Source: Spartobacteria bacterium (GTDB taxonomy: Bacteria; Verrucomicrobiota; Verrucomicrobiia; Chthoniobacterales; UBA6821). Taken from it: a DNA stretch of 64,000 bases. Made by a program: the position numbers and the translations under genes. The notes under the pieces are model-generated. The model saw only the letters and a program-made list of their open reading frames with translations. It did not search any database and had not been told where the DNA came from. This document shows, piece by piece, positions 29,177-38,113 of this stretch (position 1 is the stretch's first letter; every line of letters starts with the position of its first letter). Location: NCBI GenBank assembly GCA_947487385.1, contig CANKWU010000003.1, positions 1-64,000 on the forward strand. The letters are read 5' to 3'.

Positions 29177-31773
29177 TCCAACACCCGCAAGGAAGGATCT
29201 TTTGGAGGGGAAGCATCCGGCCTCTTCTGCTCCACCCGCGTTCGGCAATGCTCAGCATCTTGAGCATCGCGCTTGGAGTGGCCGTCTTCCTAGCGATCAC
29301 GATCGCAAATCGCGGAGCGGTTGAGAGTTTTCACCGGGCGTTTGCGATGATCACGGGAAGCGCCGATCTGGAAATCCGTGGGCATGTCCCTGAAACCCTT
29401 CTCCCCGAGGTGATGAAGATTAAGGGAGTGAAGGCAGCGACACCGCTGATCGAGGCGATGGTGACCCTACCTGATTATCCCGGCGAGTCGCTCCACCTCG
29501 TCGGGCTCGATCCATTCACAGCAGCAGGCTTGCTCTTGCTCTCACCATCTTTCGGATCACCATCTAAAGCCCCAGAAGGAGAAGAGGGGGGGGGCCTCGT
29601 GGAATGGCTGGGGGACGATTCAGGAATAGCAGTGCTACGGGATTTTCCCGAACGGCACCATCTCAAGCAGGGTGATCAGATAGGTCTTCAGGGAGCAGGA
29701 CCATCCCGTCGCCTCATCATGCGCCACATTATCCGCACGGATGACGCGACTGCAGAAGGTCGCGGAGGAGTCGCTGCGCTCGATCTGGCAGCGGCGCAGG
29801 AGTGGGTGGGAGAGCCTGGTTATCTGAGCGCCATCCTGATCAAGCTGCGCTCTCCGGGTGAGAAACAGGGTGTCATGACACTGCTTCAGCGGCTTGTTCC
29901 CGCAGATGTGACGGTGCAGTCGCCTGCACGAAGAACCCAGCAGGTCGACATCATGCTCGCGGCATTCCGTCTGAACCTCACTGCGCTAAGTCTTGTCTCT
30001 CTGATGGTCGGTATGTTCTTTGTAGGCAATTCCGCCGCCGCGTCCGTGGTTCGCCGCCGCGTGTCGCTTGGGATTCTTCGAGCTCTCGGGACCAGCAGGC
30101 CGATGATTCTTGCAATGGTGCTTGTGGAAGCCGCGCTCAGCGGCTTGATCGGATCCCTCATCGGCATTCTGGTTTCACCACTGATCGCCGGGATTCTGGC
30201 TGCACCGGTTGCGCAGACCGTGACGGCTCTTTATCTTCCGGTCGATGCCCACGGTGGCTGGCCCTCCCTGATGGAAGCTATAGCGGGAATGGTTGCAGGA
30301 ATTCTGGCCGCTTTGGTGGCGGCATGGATACCAGCCCGACAGGCGGCTTCGGTCGACCCCACGAAGGTCCTCCATCCGGGAACAGCACCGGAGATTTTCC
30401 CCATGCCCGCACTACCGCTGGCACTCTGCGGGGTGGGGGTTCTTCTGCTCGGCTTATTCTGCTCACTCGGCGCACTCTTCGGAGGGTTGGCACTGCTTGG
30501 ATTTGGCGCTGCGTTTTTTGTCCTGGCAGGGTTTTCGCTGATGGTCCCGATGGTGGCCGTAGCAGCGGCTGGGCTTTTACGAAGGCTCTTAGCCCGACCC
30601 CTCTTGACACGAGGAGCCATCCTGAGGATTGCCCTCGAACAGACCATGCGCTCTCTTCATCGGACGGCCCCGACGATTTCAGCCCTTGCCGCTGCCGCCG
30701 CAATGACGGTGGGGATCAGTGTCATGATCCATTCCTTCCGCGGGAGCGTGATTGCCTGGACGGGGCGGACATTGACGGCCGACCTGTTCATCGCACCTGC
30801 TGCCAATGAGCTGTTGGGACTTGAGCACACGATGCCCGAAACCGCGGCTGCGTGGTGGAGGAAACAGACTGCTGTTTCTGCCGTGGGAACTTTCCGCGAG
30901 GTGGAGGCCCGCAGTGTTGAGGGAGCGCAGGTGACGCTTGGCGTGGTCTCGGGGCCAGCACGTGGATCCATCGACTTTCTTCATGGCCATGGGGCAGAGA
31001 AAACGAGGGTGCTGGAGCGAGGTGAGGGAGTGGCGCTTTCCGAGAGCCTGGGACGCCGCCTGAAACTCGGCCCCGGCGACAAGCTGGTTCTTTCCGCACC
31101 AAACGGGCCCCTGACGCTTCCCGTGATCGACCTCTACCGAGATTACACACGCGATCGAGGCATCGCGATGATTGGCGCGGATTATTTTGCCAAGGTCTGG
31201 GGGGCCAAAGGGGTGCACTCCCTCGCGATCGAGTTTACTCCCGGAACTCCGGAAAAGATGCGTGATGAAACCAGTGCCACCTTTTTCTCCGTCTTTGGAG
31301 GCAAGGAGGCATTCATCTGCTACAGCAACCAGGCACTGAAGAGCCGCATCATCGATATCTTCAACCAGACCTTTGCGGTGACGGCTGTGCTCAAAACCAT
31401 TTCGATAGCCGTCGCTATCGGTGGGGTAATGCTCACGCTCGGCATTCTGGTCATGGAAAGGACACGCGAGTTGGGGGTGCTCAAGGCCATAGGCGCTTCA
31501 CGAGGGCAGATTGTCCGTGCCATGCTAGCCGAGGCTTCGCTGATCGGTTTGCTGGCGAGTCTCGTGGGGATTCTAAGTGGGGCAGCCCTTGCCTTGGTGC
31601 TGACTTGGGTAATCAACAAGGCCTTCTTCGGATGGAGCATTGATCTTGCTTACCCGTGGCGCGATATCGCGCTTCTTCCTCTATGGATGACGGCGGCAGC
31701 TCTCGTGGCTGGATTGGTACCCGCCCTCCGTGCGGCAACTCTACCACCAGCATCGTCGCTCAGAATGGAATGA
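29173..31773 (+). CDS. FtsX-type ABC transporter permease (two FtsX domains)
   Basis: From ATG 29173 (overlapping the glnD stop) the protein is 866 aa, with an N-terminal TM segment ('MLSILSIALGVAVFLAITIANRG'), a MacB-like periplasmic region, a first FtsX domain (about 260-400), a second TM set (about 410-470), another periplasmic region and a last FtsX domain (about 740-866, 'VMLTLGILVMERTRELGVLKAIGASRGQIV'). Such LolC/E- or YbbP-like permeases move lipids or lipoproteins with a separate ATPase. No ATPase gene is adjacent. A strong hairpin terminator lies 170 bp downstream. Confidence 0.88.
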   Translation: MIQHPQGRIFWRGSIRPLLLHPRSAMLSILSIALGVAVFLAITIANRGAVESFHRAFAMITGSADLEIRGHVPETLLPEVMKIKGVKAATPLIEAMVTLPDYPGESLHLVGLDPFTAAGLLLLSPSFGSPSKAPEGEEGGGLVEWLGDDSGIAVLRDFPERHHLKQGDQIGLQGAGPSRRLIMRHIIRTDDATAEGRGGVAALDLAAAQEWVGEPGYLSAILIKLRSPGEKQGVMTLLQRLVPADVTVQSPARRTQQVDIMLAAFRLNLTALSLVSLMVGMFFVGNSAAASVVRRRVSLGILRALGTSRPMILAMVLVEAALSGLIGSLIGILVSPLIAGILAAPVAQTVTALYLPVDAHGGWPSLMEAIAGMVAGILAALVAAWIPARQAASVDPTKVLHPGTAPEIFPMPALPLALCGVGVLLLGLFCSLGALFGGLALLGFGAAFFVLAGFSLMVPMVAVAAAGLLRRLLARPLLTRGAILRIALEQTMRSLHRTAPTISALAAAAAMTVGISVMIHSFRGSVIAWTGRTLTADLFIAPAANELLGLEHTMPETAAAWWRKQTAVSAVGTFREVEARSVEGAQVTLGVVSGPARGSIDFLHGHGAEKTRVLERGEGVALSESLGRRLKLGPGDKLVLSAPNGPLTLPVIDLYRDYTRDRGIAMIGADYFAKVWGAKGVHSLAIEFTPGTPEKMRDETSATFFSVFGGKEAFICYSNQALKSRIIDIFNQTFAVTAVLKTISIAVAIGGVMLTLGILVMERTRELGVLKAIGASRGQIVRAMLAEASLIGLLASLVGILSGAALALVLTWVINKAFFGWSIDLAYPWRDIALLPLWMTAAALVAGLVPALRAATLPPASSLRME

Positions 31774-31944
31774 TAGAGAAGAGTGTAAAAGGGGATCTCA
31801 AGGGTATTTCTGGCAGTAGCAGGAAAAAATGCAGAAAAACCAAGCTTTCGCAGAAAAAACAGAAAAACTTTTAAAGAAATCCCTTGCCGAAGGGTGAAAA
31901 GCTTATAAGTTTGACTTATCGAAAGATTGTTCTGGGGGGAACAG

Positions 31945-31984
31945 CAGGCCGTCGTACTTAATGGTGCGGCGGCCTGTATTTTTT
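31945..31984 (+). terminator. Rho-independent terminator
   Basis: A 13-bp stem (31945-31957 with 31964-31976, a few G-T pairs) with a TTAATG loop is followed by TATTTTTT. It lies 172 bp after the permease stop, leaving room for a 3' UTR or a small RNA upstream of it. Confidence 0.85.
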
Positions 31985-32070
31985 AGAGCGATAGCATTCT
32001 CTCGCATCATTTTCACGGGCCAACCGGGCCAGGAGCAGGCATACTCTGTTAAACACCGCTCCGATCCACT

Positions 32071-35000
32071 ATGCCGCCCCGATATAAAAATCCCGAGGAC
32101 TCGGAGCACCCACCAGCCATGTCGGGAACGCCCACGGCATGGCGAACGCTGGCCTTACTTGCTCTAGTACTCTCCTGCTGGTTTTTCTTCAAGCCGTTGT
32201 TCTGTGGAGTATTACGGGTCGGTCTGGCGGTGGCTACATGGGGATCCGGAGGGGTGTTGCACATGGAACAGCTATCACTCTCAGAGGAAGGATGGATCGA
32301 AGCCCGGGGTGTTACATGGCTTTTAGGCCCCCCCGATCACCGAAGCAGCATCAAGTCTGACTGGGTCGGTGTGCACCTCGTCTCATTGATACAACTCCTT
32401 CATTTCTCGGAGCGTGAATCGCACGGGATCGTGCAGGAGATTATGACAGGCAAGACCAAGGTGCTGCTTGATACCCGATCGAGCATGCAGGCCGGAAAGA
32501 TGCCCAAGAATCACCCCTTGTGGGGGATGAAGTCGTTTCTGCGCCCCACTCTGTTTTTGCCATCGTCCTCCTGTACCATCGGATCCACCGATGTGGTCAT
32601 GATCGGAGATCATTATCGGTTGGCCTTGAATGGACTGATTCTTCGATTGCCCGATCGGTGGGCCGGAAGGATTTCTTATGCCGCCGGATCGTTGGATATA
32701 GGCACCTGGCACCACATTCTTCCAAAGGCCTCGGCGCCGGCATCATGGGAGGCTGGTGTCGTTCGTCTTGGCGAACTGGATCTGGGACAGGAGCTCCTCC
32801 TCAAGGAGGGGTCTCTCCGACCCATGGGCGATAGCCTCGACTTTGGCATCCAGGGAACTGTTGGCCAAGGTATTCTAAGGGGTGACGGCACCTTCGGAAC
32901 AGCCATGGATCCCTATCATCTCGAACTGACACTTGTCGGTGAAGATCTGGCACTGAAGGCCTTCCACGAATGGATTAAGGATGAAAAAAAGGCAACCGGT
33001 GTCATCAGCCAAGCCCGCTTTACGTTCCGAGGTGATCCCTCCAACCCAGTGGATGCTGATAGCTCTTTGCGCCTGATCGCCCGCGACTTCCATTGGGAGG
33101 GGAAGGGGTGGGAGTCGCTCCGGTTGGCAGCGACGCTGACGGGTCGCAATCTCACCCTTTCGGAACTCCTTCTACAGCAGAAGGAGAATCAAGTCACGGC
33201 ATCGGGACAAAGCCATCTTCCGGCAGATTGGCGTGCAGCGCTTCGGGCTCCGTTTACCGCGAAATTTCACGCTGAGTTGGAGGATGCCAGTGCACTAGCG
33301 GCACTAGCGGGTCCCCAATTTACACAATTAGGTGGTGGATTAATTGTTGAGGGAGAGGTTCAGGGTTCCGAGAACAAGGCGGAGGGTTACTGCAATCTCA
33401 TCGGTACTGGCATGACTATTCGGAAGTTGCCGCTAGACTGGGTTAAAGGGCGCATGATCTTTGCCGGCGATCAGACCAAGGTGCAATCTCTGGAAGCATG
33501 GAGCGGGCGAGATCATCTGATACTCAGCGGGAATGTCGCCAACAACCGCCCCCATGCCTACAAAGCCGAAGCCGAAGCCGAAGTCCGAGACCTGACCAAG
33601 CGGCTCTCCCAATTGGGAATTACCACAGCATCGGTTATAGGAGCTGGAGGAGTGAAATTCCACTGGCAGGGAGAGGGCGACGCAGGCACTCACACCGGAT
33701 CATTTCAGGCCCAGGTTAACGGATGGGTGAGCAAGTGGACGACCACCGGCATGTCCGGAGCCTTTGAGGGAATTTATGCGCCGGGGAAAGTCGAGCTCTC
33801 CAAGGCTGACTTCAAGCAGGAAGATCTGACGTTGGCGCTGAAGCTTTCGGCAACGACCAACGCCTTTCGAGCCACGGCTATCTCGGCAACACGGCCAGGC
33901 AAGTCATTGCCTTTGGTAAAGGGAGATCTTCTGCTCCCGATCAATACACCGGAATTCTGGCAGAGCGGTGACGCGCTCAAGACCATCGCGATGGACGGGC
34001 CGCTGGAGATCAACCTTGCCCTTCAGGGGATAAAGGCCGAAGAAATCGCGGGGCTGTTTGGACAGCAAATTCCTTTTGTGGGAACTCTGGAGGGATCGAT
34101 CGCAGCGAAGGGAACGCCCGCAAAACCTATCCTCCACGCCGCGTTGGGAATCCGCAGATTTTCACCAAAGCTGGGCGGGCCTACGGCGGATCTTTCCGTC
34201 TCCATGGAAGCCGGGCAAGGGAAAGCCAAGGCGACGCTCGTTCAGGAACCAGCATCATCTTCCCCATTGGACGTGGAGTTGGAGATGCCGCTTTCGTTGA
34301 TCAACGATCAAGGGAACCTACGATTCGGGGATACTGATCAGCCAATCCGAGGATCTGCATCCTTTCAGCATGTCCCCCTGGATGGGTGGGCCAGCCTACT
34401 GAGGCTGGAGGCATGGCCTCTTAAGAAGGCCCGCCTAGATGGGAAAATCCGTCTCTCCGGAACTTGCCGACAGCCTGTCTCTGAAGGCGCCTTACTTCTT
34501 GAGGCGGATGAGGGGTATCTCTTCGGTCCACACCTGTTAGAACATGTTTCCTTACCCATGACGCTTTCCTCATCGAAGGTAATGCTCGGCCCCGGAAGCG
34601 CCGTTTACCGTGAAAAGCCGATAACGCTTTCCGGAGAAGCTACCTGGGAAAAATCTCCTTGGAAAGGTGGTATCCATCTGACAGGGAAGGATCTACCCAT
34701 GACGTTTGACGGCGGCTTTGGTGCGCTTGCGGATGCGGACCTACTCCTGGGAGTCACCAGCGCTCAAACGCCCGTGTTGAGTGGATTGCTAAGGCTCCAT
34801 GGGCTCGTTGGAGCACTGCGTGCCAAGCTGACACCCGCCTTTGCACCCCCTGGATGTAATTTATCCCCTCCAGTGGGAAAGATCGCACAAGAGCAAAAGA
34901 CTGAAAACGGTTTTAAAAATCTACAGATCGACCTTTCACTTAAAACCGACGGCTTGGTCATGCTTGATCATGGATCAGACGCCAGCCTAGCCGTTGATGT

Positions 35001-35457
35001 GAAAGCAGGGGGTCCAGCTCGTGCGCCTGCATTTACAGGGACAATTGACATGCGGAATCTAGACCTCATGCTTCCCAGCGGCAACTTTGTCGTTCCGCAA
35101 GGTCGCGTGGTCTTGGAGACCTCTCGTGCCCTGCTTTCGAGGGACACGGCGTATGGACTGACCGAAGAAGGCTTCTGCGCGCTCTCCTTCGGTGGAACGC
35201 TCTCTAACCCGGCGATAGCTTTTGAAGGGGGTCCTTTGGTTTGTGCCCCGGATCTCGTGATGACCATGGCCAGCGCCCCAAAGCAGAAAACGAGTCTCTT
35301 TGTCCAGGCAGCATCGTGGAGCCGGCAGACGCTTCTGTTTCCCCTTCCTGCGGCGAAATGGGCTACCTCGCGTCTGGGGGACTTCGAATCGGCCGCCCTT
35401 GGGTTTTATGGCTCGCCCTGGATATGGAACCTCTCGTGGAGAGGAAGCACCCAATAA
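32071..35457 (+). CDS. TamB/AsmA-like large envelope protein
   Basis: This 1128-aa protein has an N-terminal TM anchor (about residues 24-48, 'WRTLALLALVLSCWFFFKPLF') followed by long beta-rich repeats typical of AsmA/TamB/YdbH proteins ('GEDLALKAFHEWI', 'LTGRNLTLSELLLQQ', 'FTGTIDMRNLDLMLPSGNFVVPQGRVVLE'). Family knowledge: these proteins bridge the periplasm and move phospholipids to the outer membrane. A BamA-type partner is not in the window. A parS-like 16-mer lies in the coding sequence near the 5' end (32255-32270). The C-terminal end does not show the full DUF490 signature, so the exact subfamily is uncertain. Confidence 0.78.
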   Translation: MPPRYKNPEDSEHPPAMSGTPTAWRTLALLALVLSCWFFFKPLFCGVLRVGLAVATWGSGGVLHMEQLSLSEEGWIEARGVTWLLGPPDHRSSIKSDWVGVHLVSLIQLLHFSERESHGIVQEIMTGKTKVLLDTRSSMQAGKMPKNHPLWGMKSFLRPTLFLPSSSCTIGSTDVVMIGDHYRLALNGLILRLPDRWAGRISYAAGSLDIGTWHHILPKASAPASWEAGVVRLGELDLGQELLLKEGSLRPMGDSLDFGIQGTVGQGILRGDGTFGTAMDPYHLELTLVGEDLALKAFHEWIKDEKKATGVISQARFTFRGDPSNPVDADSSLRLIARDFHWEGKGWESLRLAATLTGRNLTLSELLLQQKENQVTASGQSHLPADWRAALRAPFTAKFHAELEDASALAALAGPQFTQLGGGLIVEGEVQGSENKAEGYCNLIGTGMTIRKLPLDWVKGRMIFAGDQTKVQSLEAWSGRDHLILSGNVANNRPHAYKAEAEAEVRDLTKRLSQLGITTASVIGAGGVKFHWQGEGDAGTHTGSFQAQVNGWVSKWTTTGMSGAFEGIYAPGKVELSKADFKQEDLTLALKLSATTNAFRATAISATRPGKSLPLVKGDLLLPINTPEFWQSGDALKTIAMDGPLEINLALQGIKAEEIAGLFGQQIPFVGTLEGSIAAKGTPAKPILHAALGIRRFSPKLGGPTADLSVSMEAGQGKAKATLVQEPASSSPLDVELEMPLSLINDQGNLRFGDTDQPIRGSASFQHVPLDGWASLLRLEAWPLKKARLDGKIRLSGTCRQPVSEGALLLEADEGYLFGPHLLEHVSLPMTLSSSKVMLGPGSAVYREKPITLSGEATWEKSPWKGGIHLTGKDLPMTFDGGFGALADADLLLGVTSAQTPVLSGLLRLHGLVGALRAKLTPAFAPPGCNLSPPVGKIAQEQKTENGFKNLQIDLSLKTDGLVMLDHGSDASLAVDVKAGGPARAPAFTGTIDMRNLDLMLPSGNFVVPQGRVVLETSRALLSRDTAYGLTEEGFCALSFGGTLSNPAIAFEGGPLVCAPDLVMTMASAPKQKTSLFVQAASWSRQTLLFPLPAAKWATSRLGDFESAALGFYGSPWIWNLSWRGSTQ
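32255..32270. promoter_or_regulatory. Near-perfect parS-like site in the TamB-like gene
   Basis: TGTTGCACATGGAACA differs by one base from the palindromic 16-mer at 24250 and 25023. It lies 7 kb from them, and ParB sites commonly cluster over several kilobases. Confidence 0.45.
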
Positions 35458-35465
35458 AAAATCTT

Positions 35466-36347
35466 ATGGAAAGCATGACAGGACATGGCCGTGGAAGCGC
35501 TCAGGCGGAAGGGTGGCTAATCACCGCGGAGTGTGCCTCGGTAAACCGGAAAGGGATCGAGATCGCCATCTCTCTCCCAAAGCCCCTTTCAACGCTTGAG
35601 CCAAAACTGCGGGAATTGATTCAGAAAAGAATCGGCAGAGGGCGCATCAACGTCTCAGTTTCCCTCGAGAATGCCGCAGGGCCCGATAATTCCCAAGGCG
35701 TCGTTGACTGGCAAGCTGCACGCCGAATTCTTCAGGAGCTCCAGGTCCTTCAGACAGAGCTCAATCTTCCTGGTCAGATCTCCCTGGAACTCTTGCTCCA
35801 GTCCCCCGGAGTTTTTAGAAACGGGATGGAGCAGACGCCTGACCATGATGCGCTCTTGCCTGCTCTGCAGATCGCACTCAACCAAGCGCTGGATCGGATG
35901 ATCATGATGAGAAAGAAGGAAGGAGCGCACCTCGTCGCAGACTTACTCAAGCGCATCAAGCTGCTCGAGGGCTCAGCAAAGGCTATCCGCGCCCGCGTTC
36001 CTGCCGTATTGCGCCTTCGACGCGATCATCTGAAGACGCGCATGGAAGAGTTGGGAGTACCATTGCCAGCAAATGATCCTGCGCTCGCAAGGGAGCTGGC
36101 CTTCATGGCCGAGCGCAGCGACATCACTGAGGAGTTGACGCGACTGGAGAGTCATTTCATTCAGTGCAGAGAATCGCTGAACGGCACCGAGCAGGCCGGC
36201 AGGACGCTCGAGTACCTGGCCCAGGAGATGTTCCGGGAATTCAACACACTCGGAAACAAAGCGGGGGATGCCTCCATCTCCCAACGGGTCGTGCAATCCA
36301 AGGCGGAACTTGATAGGATCCGCGAACAGGTAGCCAACCTCGAGTAA
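35466..36347 (+). CDS. yicC: YicC family endoribonuclease
   Basis: From ATG 35466 (MESMTGHGRGSAQAEGW, the family's typical start) the product is 293 aa. Signature segments are 'AECASVNRKGIEIAISLPKPLSTLEPKLRELIQKRIGRGRINVSVSLE' and, at the end, 'LEYLAQEMFREFNTLGNKAGD', the conserved YicC C-terminus. The family cleaves RNA and affects stationary-phase survival. It lies 8 bp after the TamB-like stop and 5 bp before gmk, the common yicC-gmk pairing. A longer in-frame start at 35241 lies inside the upstream gene and is rejected. Confidence 0.93.
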   Translation: MESMTGHGRGSAQAEGWLITAECASVNRKGIEIAISLPKPLSTLEPKLRELIQKRIGRGRINVSVSLENAAGPDNSQGVVDWQAARRILQELQVLQTELNLPGQISLELLLQSPGVFRNGMEQTPDHDALLPALQIALNQALDRMIMMRKKEGAHLVADLLKRIKLLEGSAKAIRARVPAVLRLRRDHLKTRMEELGVPLPANDPALARELAFMAERSDITEELTRLESHFIQCRESLNGTEQAGRTLEYLAQEMFREFNTLGNKAGDASISQRVVQSKAELDRIREQVANLE

Positions 36348-36352
36348 TCCGC

Positions 36353-36988
36353 GTGAATCATCCTTCCCATCACTTTCTTCGCTCCGGCATCCTGTTTGTC
36401 ATTTCAGCACCTTCGGGTGCCGGAAAGACCACACTTTGCACGGCCCTTCGGCAGAAGCCCGATTTTGTTTGGTCCGTTTCCTGCACGACGCGCGCACCGA
36501 GATCCGGGGAAGTCGAAGGGGAAGATTATCATTTTCTTTCCCGCGAAGAATTTACGAGGAGGCTCGAGGCGAACGAATTTCTCGAACATGCCGAGGTTCA
36601 TGGTAACCACTACGGAACGCTGAAGGGACCTGTGATCGAGAATCTCAAGAACGGCATCGATGTCCTCCTCGACATCGACACTCACGGCGTTGACAACATC
36701 CGCGCCTGTGGAGATCCGATCATCCTCCAGGCACTGGCCGATGTCTTCATCATGCCGCCCGCGCTCGATGAGCTTCGCCGGCGGCTCTTGCGCCGTGGCA
36801 CGGAGACGGCCGAGCAGGTCGAGCTTCGGATGAGCAATGCAGCCCGCGAGATGGAATGCTGGCGTGATTACCGCTACACGATCATCAGTGGGTCGATGGA
36901 AGAGAATATTGAGAAGTTCAGGGCTGTCATGCGAGCAGAGCGCTATCTCAGCCGCCGCATGAGCGTTGTGAAGGGAGAAAAAGCATGA
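36353..36988 (+). CDS. gmk: Guanylate kinase
   Basis: This 211-aa enzyme phosphorylates GMP to GDP. It has P-loop '[17 protein letters not shown]', '[23 protein letters not shown]' (GMP binding) and '[20 protein letters not shown]'. The start is a GTG at 36353; an internal start nearer the P-loop is possible, because family members usually have a shorter leader than [12 protein letters not shown]. It overlaps coaC by 4 bp (ATGA). Confidence 0.95.
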   Translation: MNHPSHHFLRSGILFVISAPSGAGKTTLCTALRQKPDFVWSVSCTTRAPRSGEVEGEDYHFLSREEFTRRLEANEFLEHAEVHGNHYGTLKGPVIENLKNGIDVLLDIDTHGVDNIRACGDPIILQALADVFIMPPALDELRRRLLRRGTETAEQVELRMSNAAREMECWRDYRYTIISGSMEENIEKFRAVMRAERYLSRRMSVVKGEKA

Positions 36989-37584
36989 GCAGTCTAGCGC
37001 CGACATCCAAGATTGCGGGGAAAACAATCGTCCTTGGCGTGACCGGATCGATCGCCGCTTACAAGTCAGCAGAGATCGTGAGTCAGCTCCTCAAGGCGGG
37101 CCACGAAGTCTTTGTCGTGATGACTCGCAGAGCAACGGAATTCGTCACACCCCTCACGCTTGCGACGCTCTCACGCAATCCCGTGCTCTGCGATCTTTCT
37201 GAGGAAAATTCAACAACTTGGAAGCCCGGCCACATCGAGTTAGCGGATCGTGCCGATCTCCTCATGATTGCCCCAGCAAGCGCGAACACGATCGCACGAC
37301 TAGCGCATGGATTTGCAGATGATGCGTTGGGAGCCGTTGCATTAGCGACGCGTGCAGCACTTCTCATCGCGCCGGCTATGAACGGAAAGATGTGGGATCA
37401 TCCGGCGACGCAGGAGAACGTGGAAACATTGAGAAGACGTGGAGCCTCACTTGTGGGGCCTGCGGAAGGCATACTTGCCTGCGGCTATGAAGGCCCGGGA
37501 AGGCTGGCTGAGGTGACAGAAATACTAAAGAGCGCGGAGAATATTCTCTCAGCCGGCAGATCATCGGAAAGTTTTCCGAGGTAG
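36985..37584 (+). CDS. coaC: Phosphopantothenoylcysteine decarboxylase (CoaC domain only)
   Basis: This 199-aa HFCD-fold flavoprotein decarboxylates 4'-phosphopantothenoylcysteine in CoA synthesis. Seen: '[19 protein letters not shown]', catalytic His in '[29 protein letters not shown]', '[12 protein letters not shown]' and '[14 protein letters not shown]'. Most bacteria fuse this to the CoaB synthetase; here the protein stops right after the CoaC domain. The CoaB activity must be encoded elsewhere. It closes the yicC-gmk-coaC operon. Confidence 0.93.
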   Translation: MSSLAPTSKIAGKTIVLGVTGSIAAYKSAEIVSQLLKAGHEVFVVMTRRATEFVTPLTLATLSRNPVLCDLSEENSTTWKPGHIELADRADLLMIAPASANTIARLAHGFADDALGAVALATRAALLIAPAMNGKMWDHPATQENVETLRRRGASLVGPAEGILACGYEGPGRLAEVTEILKSAENILSAGRSSESFPR

Positions 37585-37620
37585 CAGAAAATATTCCGCG
37601 AGAATTTTTCAGAAAAGCGG

Positions 37621-37672
37621 TTGACGCACAACATCGGGCGACTTATTCACATTCATCAGTGACTTATTCACA
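37621..37672 (+). promoter_or_regulatory. Promoter region with two perfect DnaA boxes
   Basis: TTATTCACA occurs at 37643-37651 and 37664-37672, each within a longer GACTTATTCACA direct repeat (the first begins CGACTT), 21 bp apart (two helical turns). Both fit the DnaA consensus TTATNCACA. A TTGACG (37621-37626) with TATTCA 17 bp later would place the first box on the -10 element, so DnaA control of the histone-like gene is plausible. Confidence 0.5.
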
Positions 37673-37719
37673 AACCTTTCACAAGACCCGCGCCTGCGGA
37701 ACAAAGGAGGTGGATTGAA

Positions 37720-37965
37720 ATGCCTATTAAGAAAAAAGCACCCGCTAAGAAAGTGGAAAAGAAGGCCCCAGCAAAAAAAGCCGTCGCAAAGAAGGCTCCG
37801 GTAAAGAAGGCCGTTGAAAAGAAGGCCCCAGCAAAAAAAGCCGTCACAAAGAAGGCTCCGGTAAAGAAGGCCGTTGAAAAGAAGGCCCCAGCAAAAAAAG
37901 CCGTCGCAAAGAAGGCCCCAGTAAAGAAGGCTGTTGAAAAGAAAGCCGTCGCAAAGAAAAAGTAA
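37720..37965 (+). CDS. Lysine-rich histone H1-like repeat protein
   Basis: This 81-aa protein consists almost only of K, A, P, V and E in repeats of the type [19 protein letters not shown] (20 aa, 60 bp in DNA, about three units). It is extremely basic and probably disordered, like bacterial histone H1-like (Hc1/AlgP-type) tails that bind DNA. A strong AAAGGAGGTGG ribosome-binding site lies 6 bp before the ATG, suggesting high expression. It is monocistronic, with a strong terminator 40 bp after the stop. Repeat number may vary between strains. Confidence 0.85.
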   Translation: MPIKKKAPAKKVEKKAPAKKAVAKKAPVKKAVEKKAPAKKAVTKKAPVKKAVEKKAPAKKAVAKKAPVKKAVEKKAVAKKK

Positions 37966-38006
37966 GTCCCTCCCGCCGGAGCAATATTTCGGCGACGAGC
38001 TAGAAC

Positions 38007-38043
38007 TTGGGGGAAGCGCCATAAACGCTTCCCCCAATTTTTT
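38007..38043 (+). terminator. Rho-independent terminator of the histone-like gene
   Basis: A perfect 12-bp stem, TTGGGGGAAGCG (38007-38018) with CGCTTCCCCCAA (38026-38037), has a 7-nt loop and is followed by a T-run. Confidence 0.93.
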
Positions 38044-38113
38044 CCTTCATCAGAGTCTTGAGCTCCATCGTTCCCTCCTCGACCACATTCTATTACTCCG
38101 CTAAATTTTGTTG

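Noticed and set aside
35241-35465. 75-codon N-terminal extension of YicC
   Set aside because: It lies within the TamB-like gene in another frame, and the conserved YicC start (MxSMTG) is at 35466.
37756-37941. Possible CRISPR-like array of 60-bp repeats
   Set aside because: The repeats are contiguous without unique spacers and encode a lysine-rich protein on the plus strand.
37609-38037. 142-aa minus-strand ORF with repeated FCWGLLF-like units
   Set aside because: Its repeats are only the mirror image of the lysine-rich tandem repeat, and it crosses the terminator and promoter of that gene.
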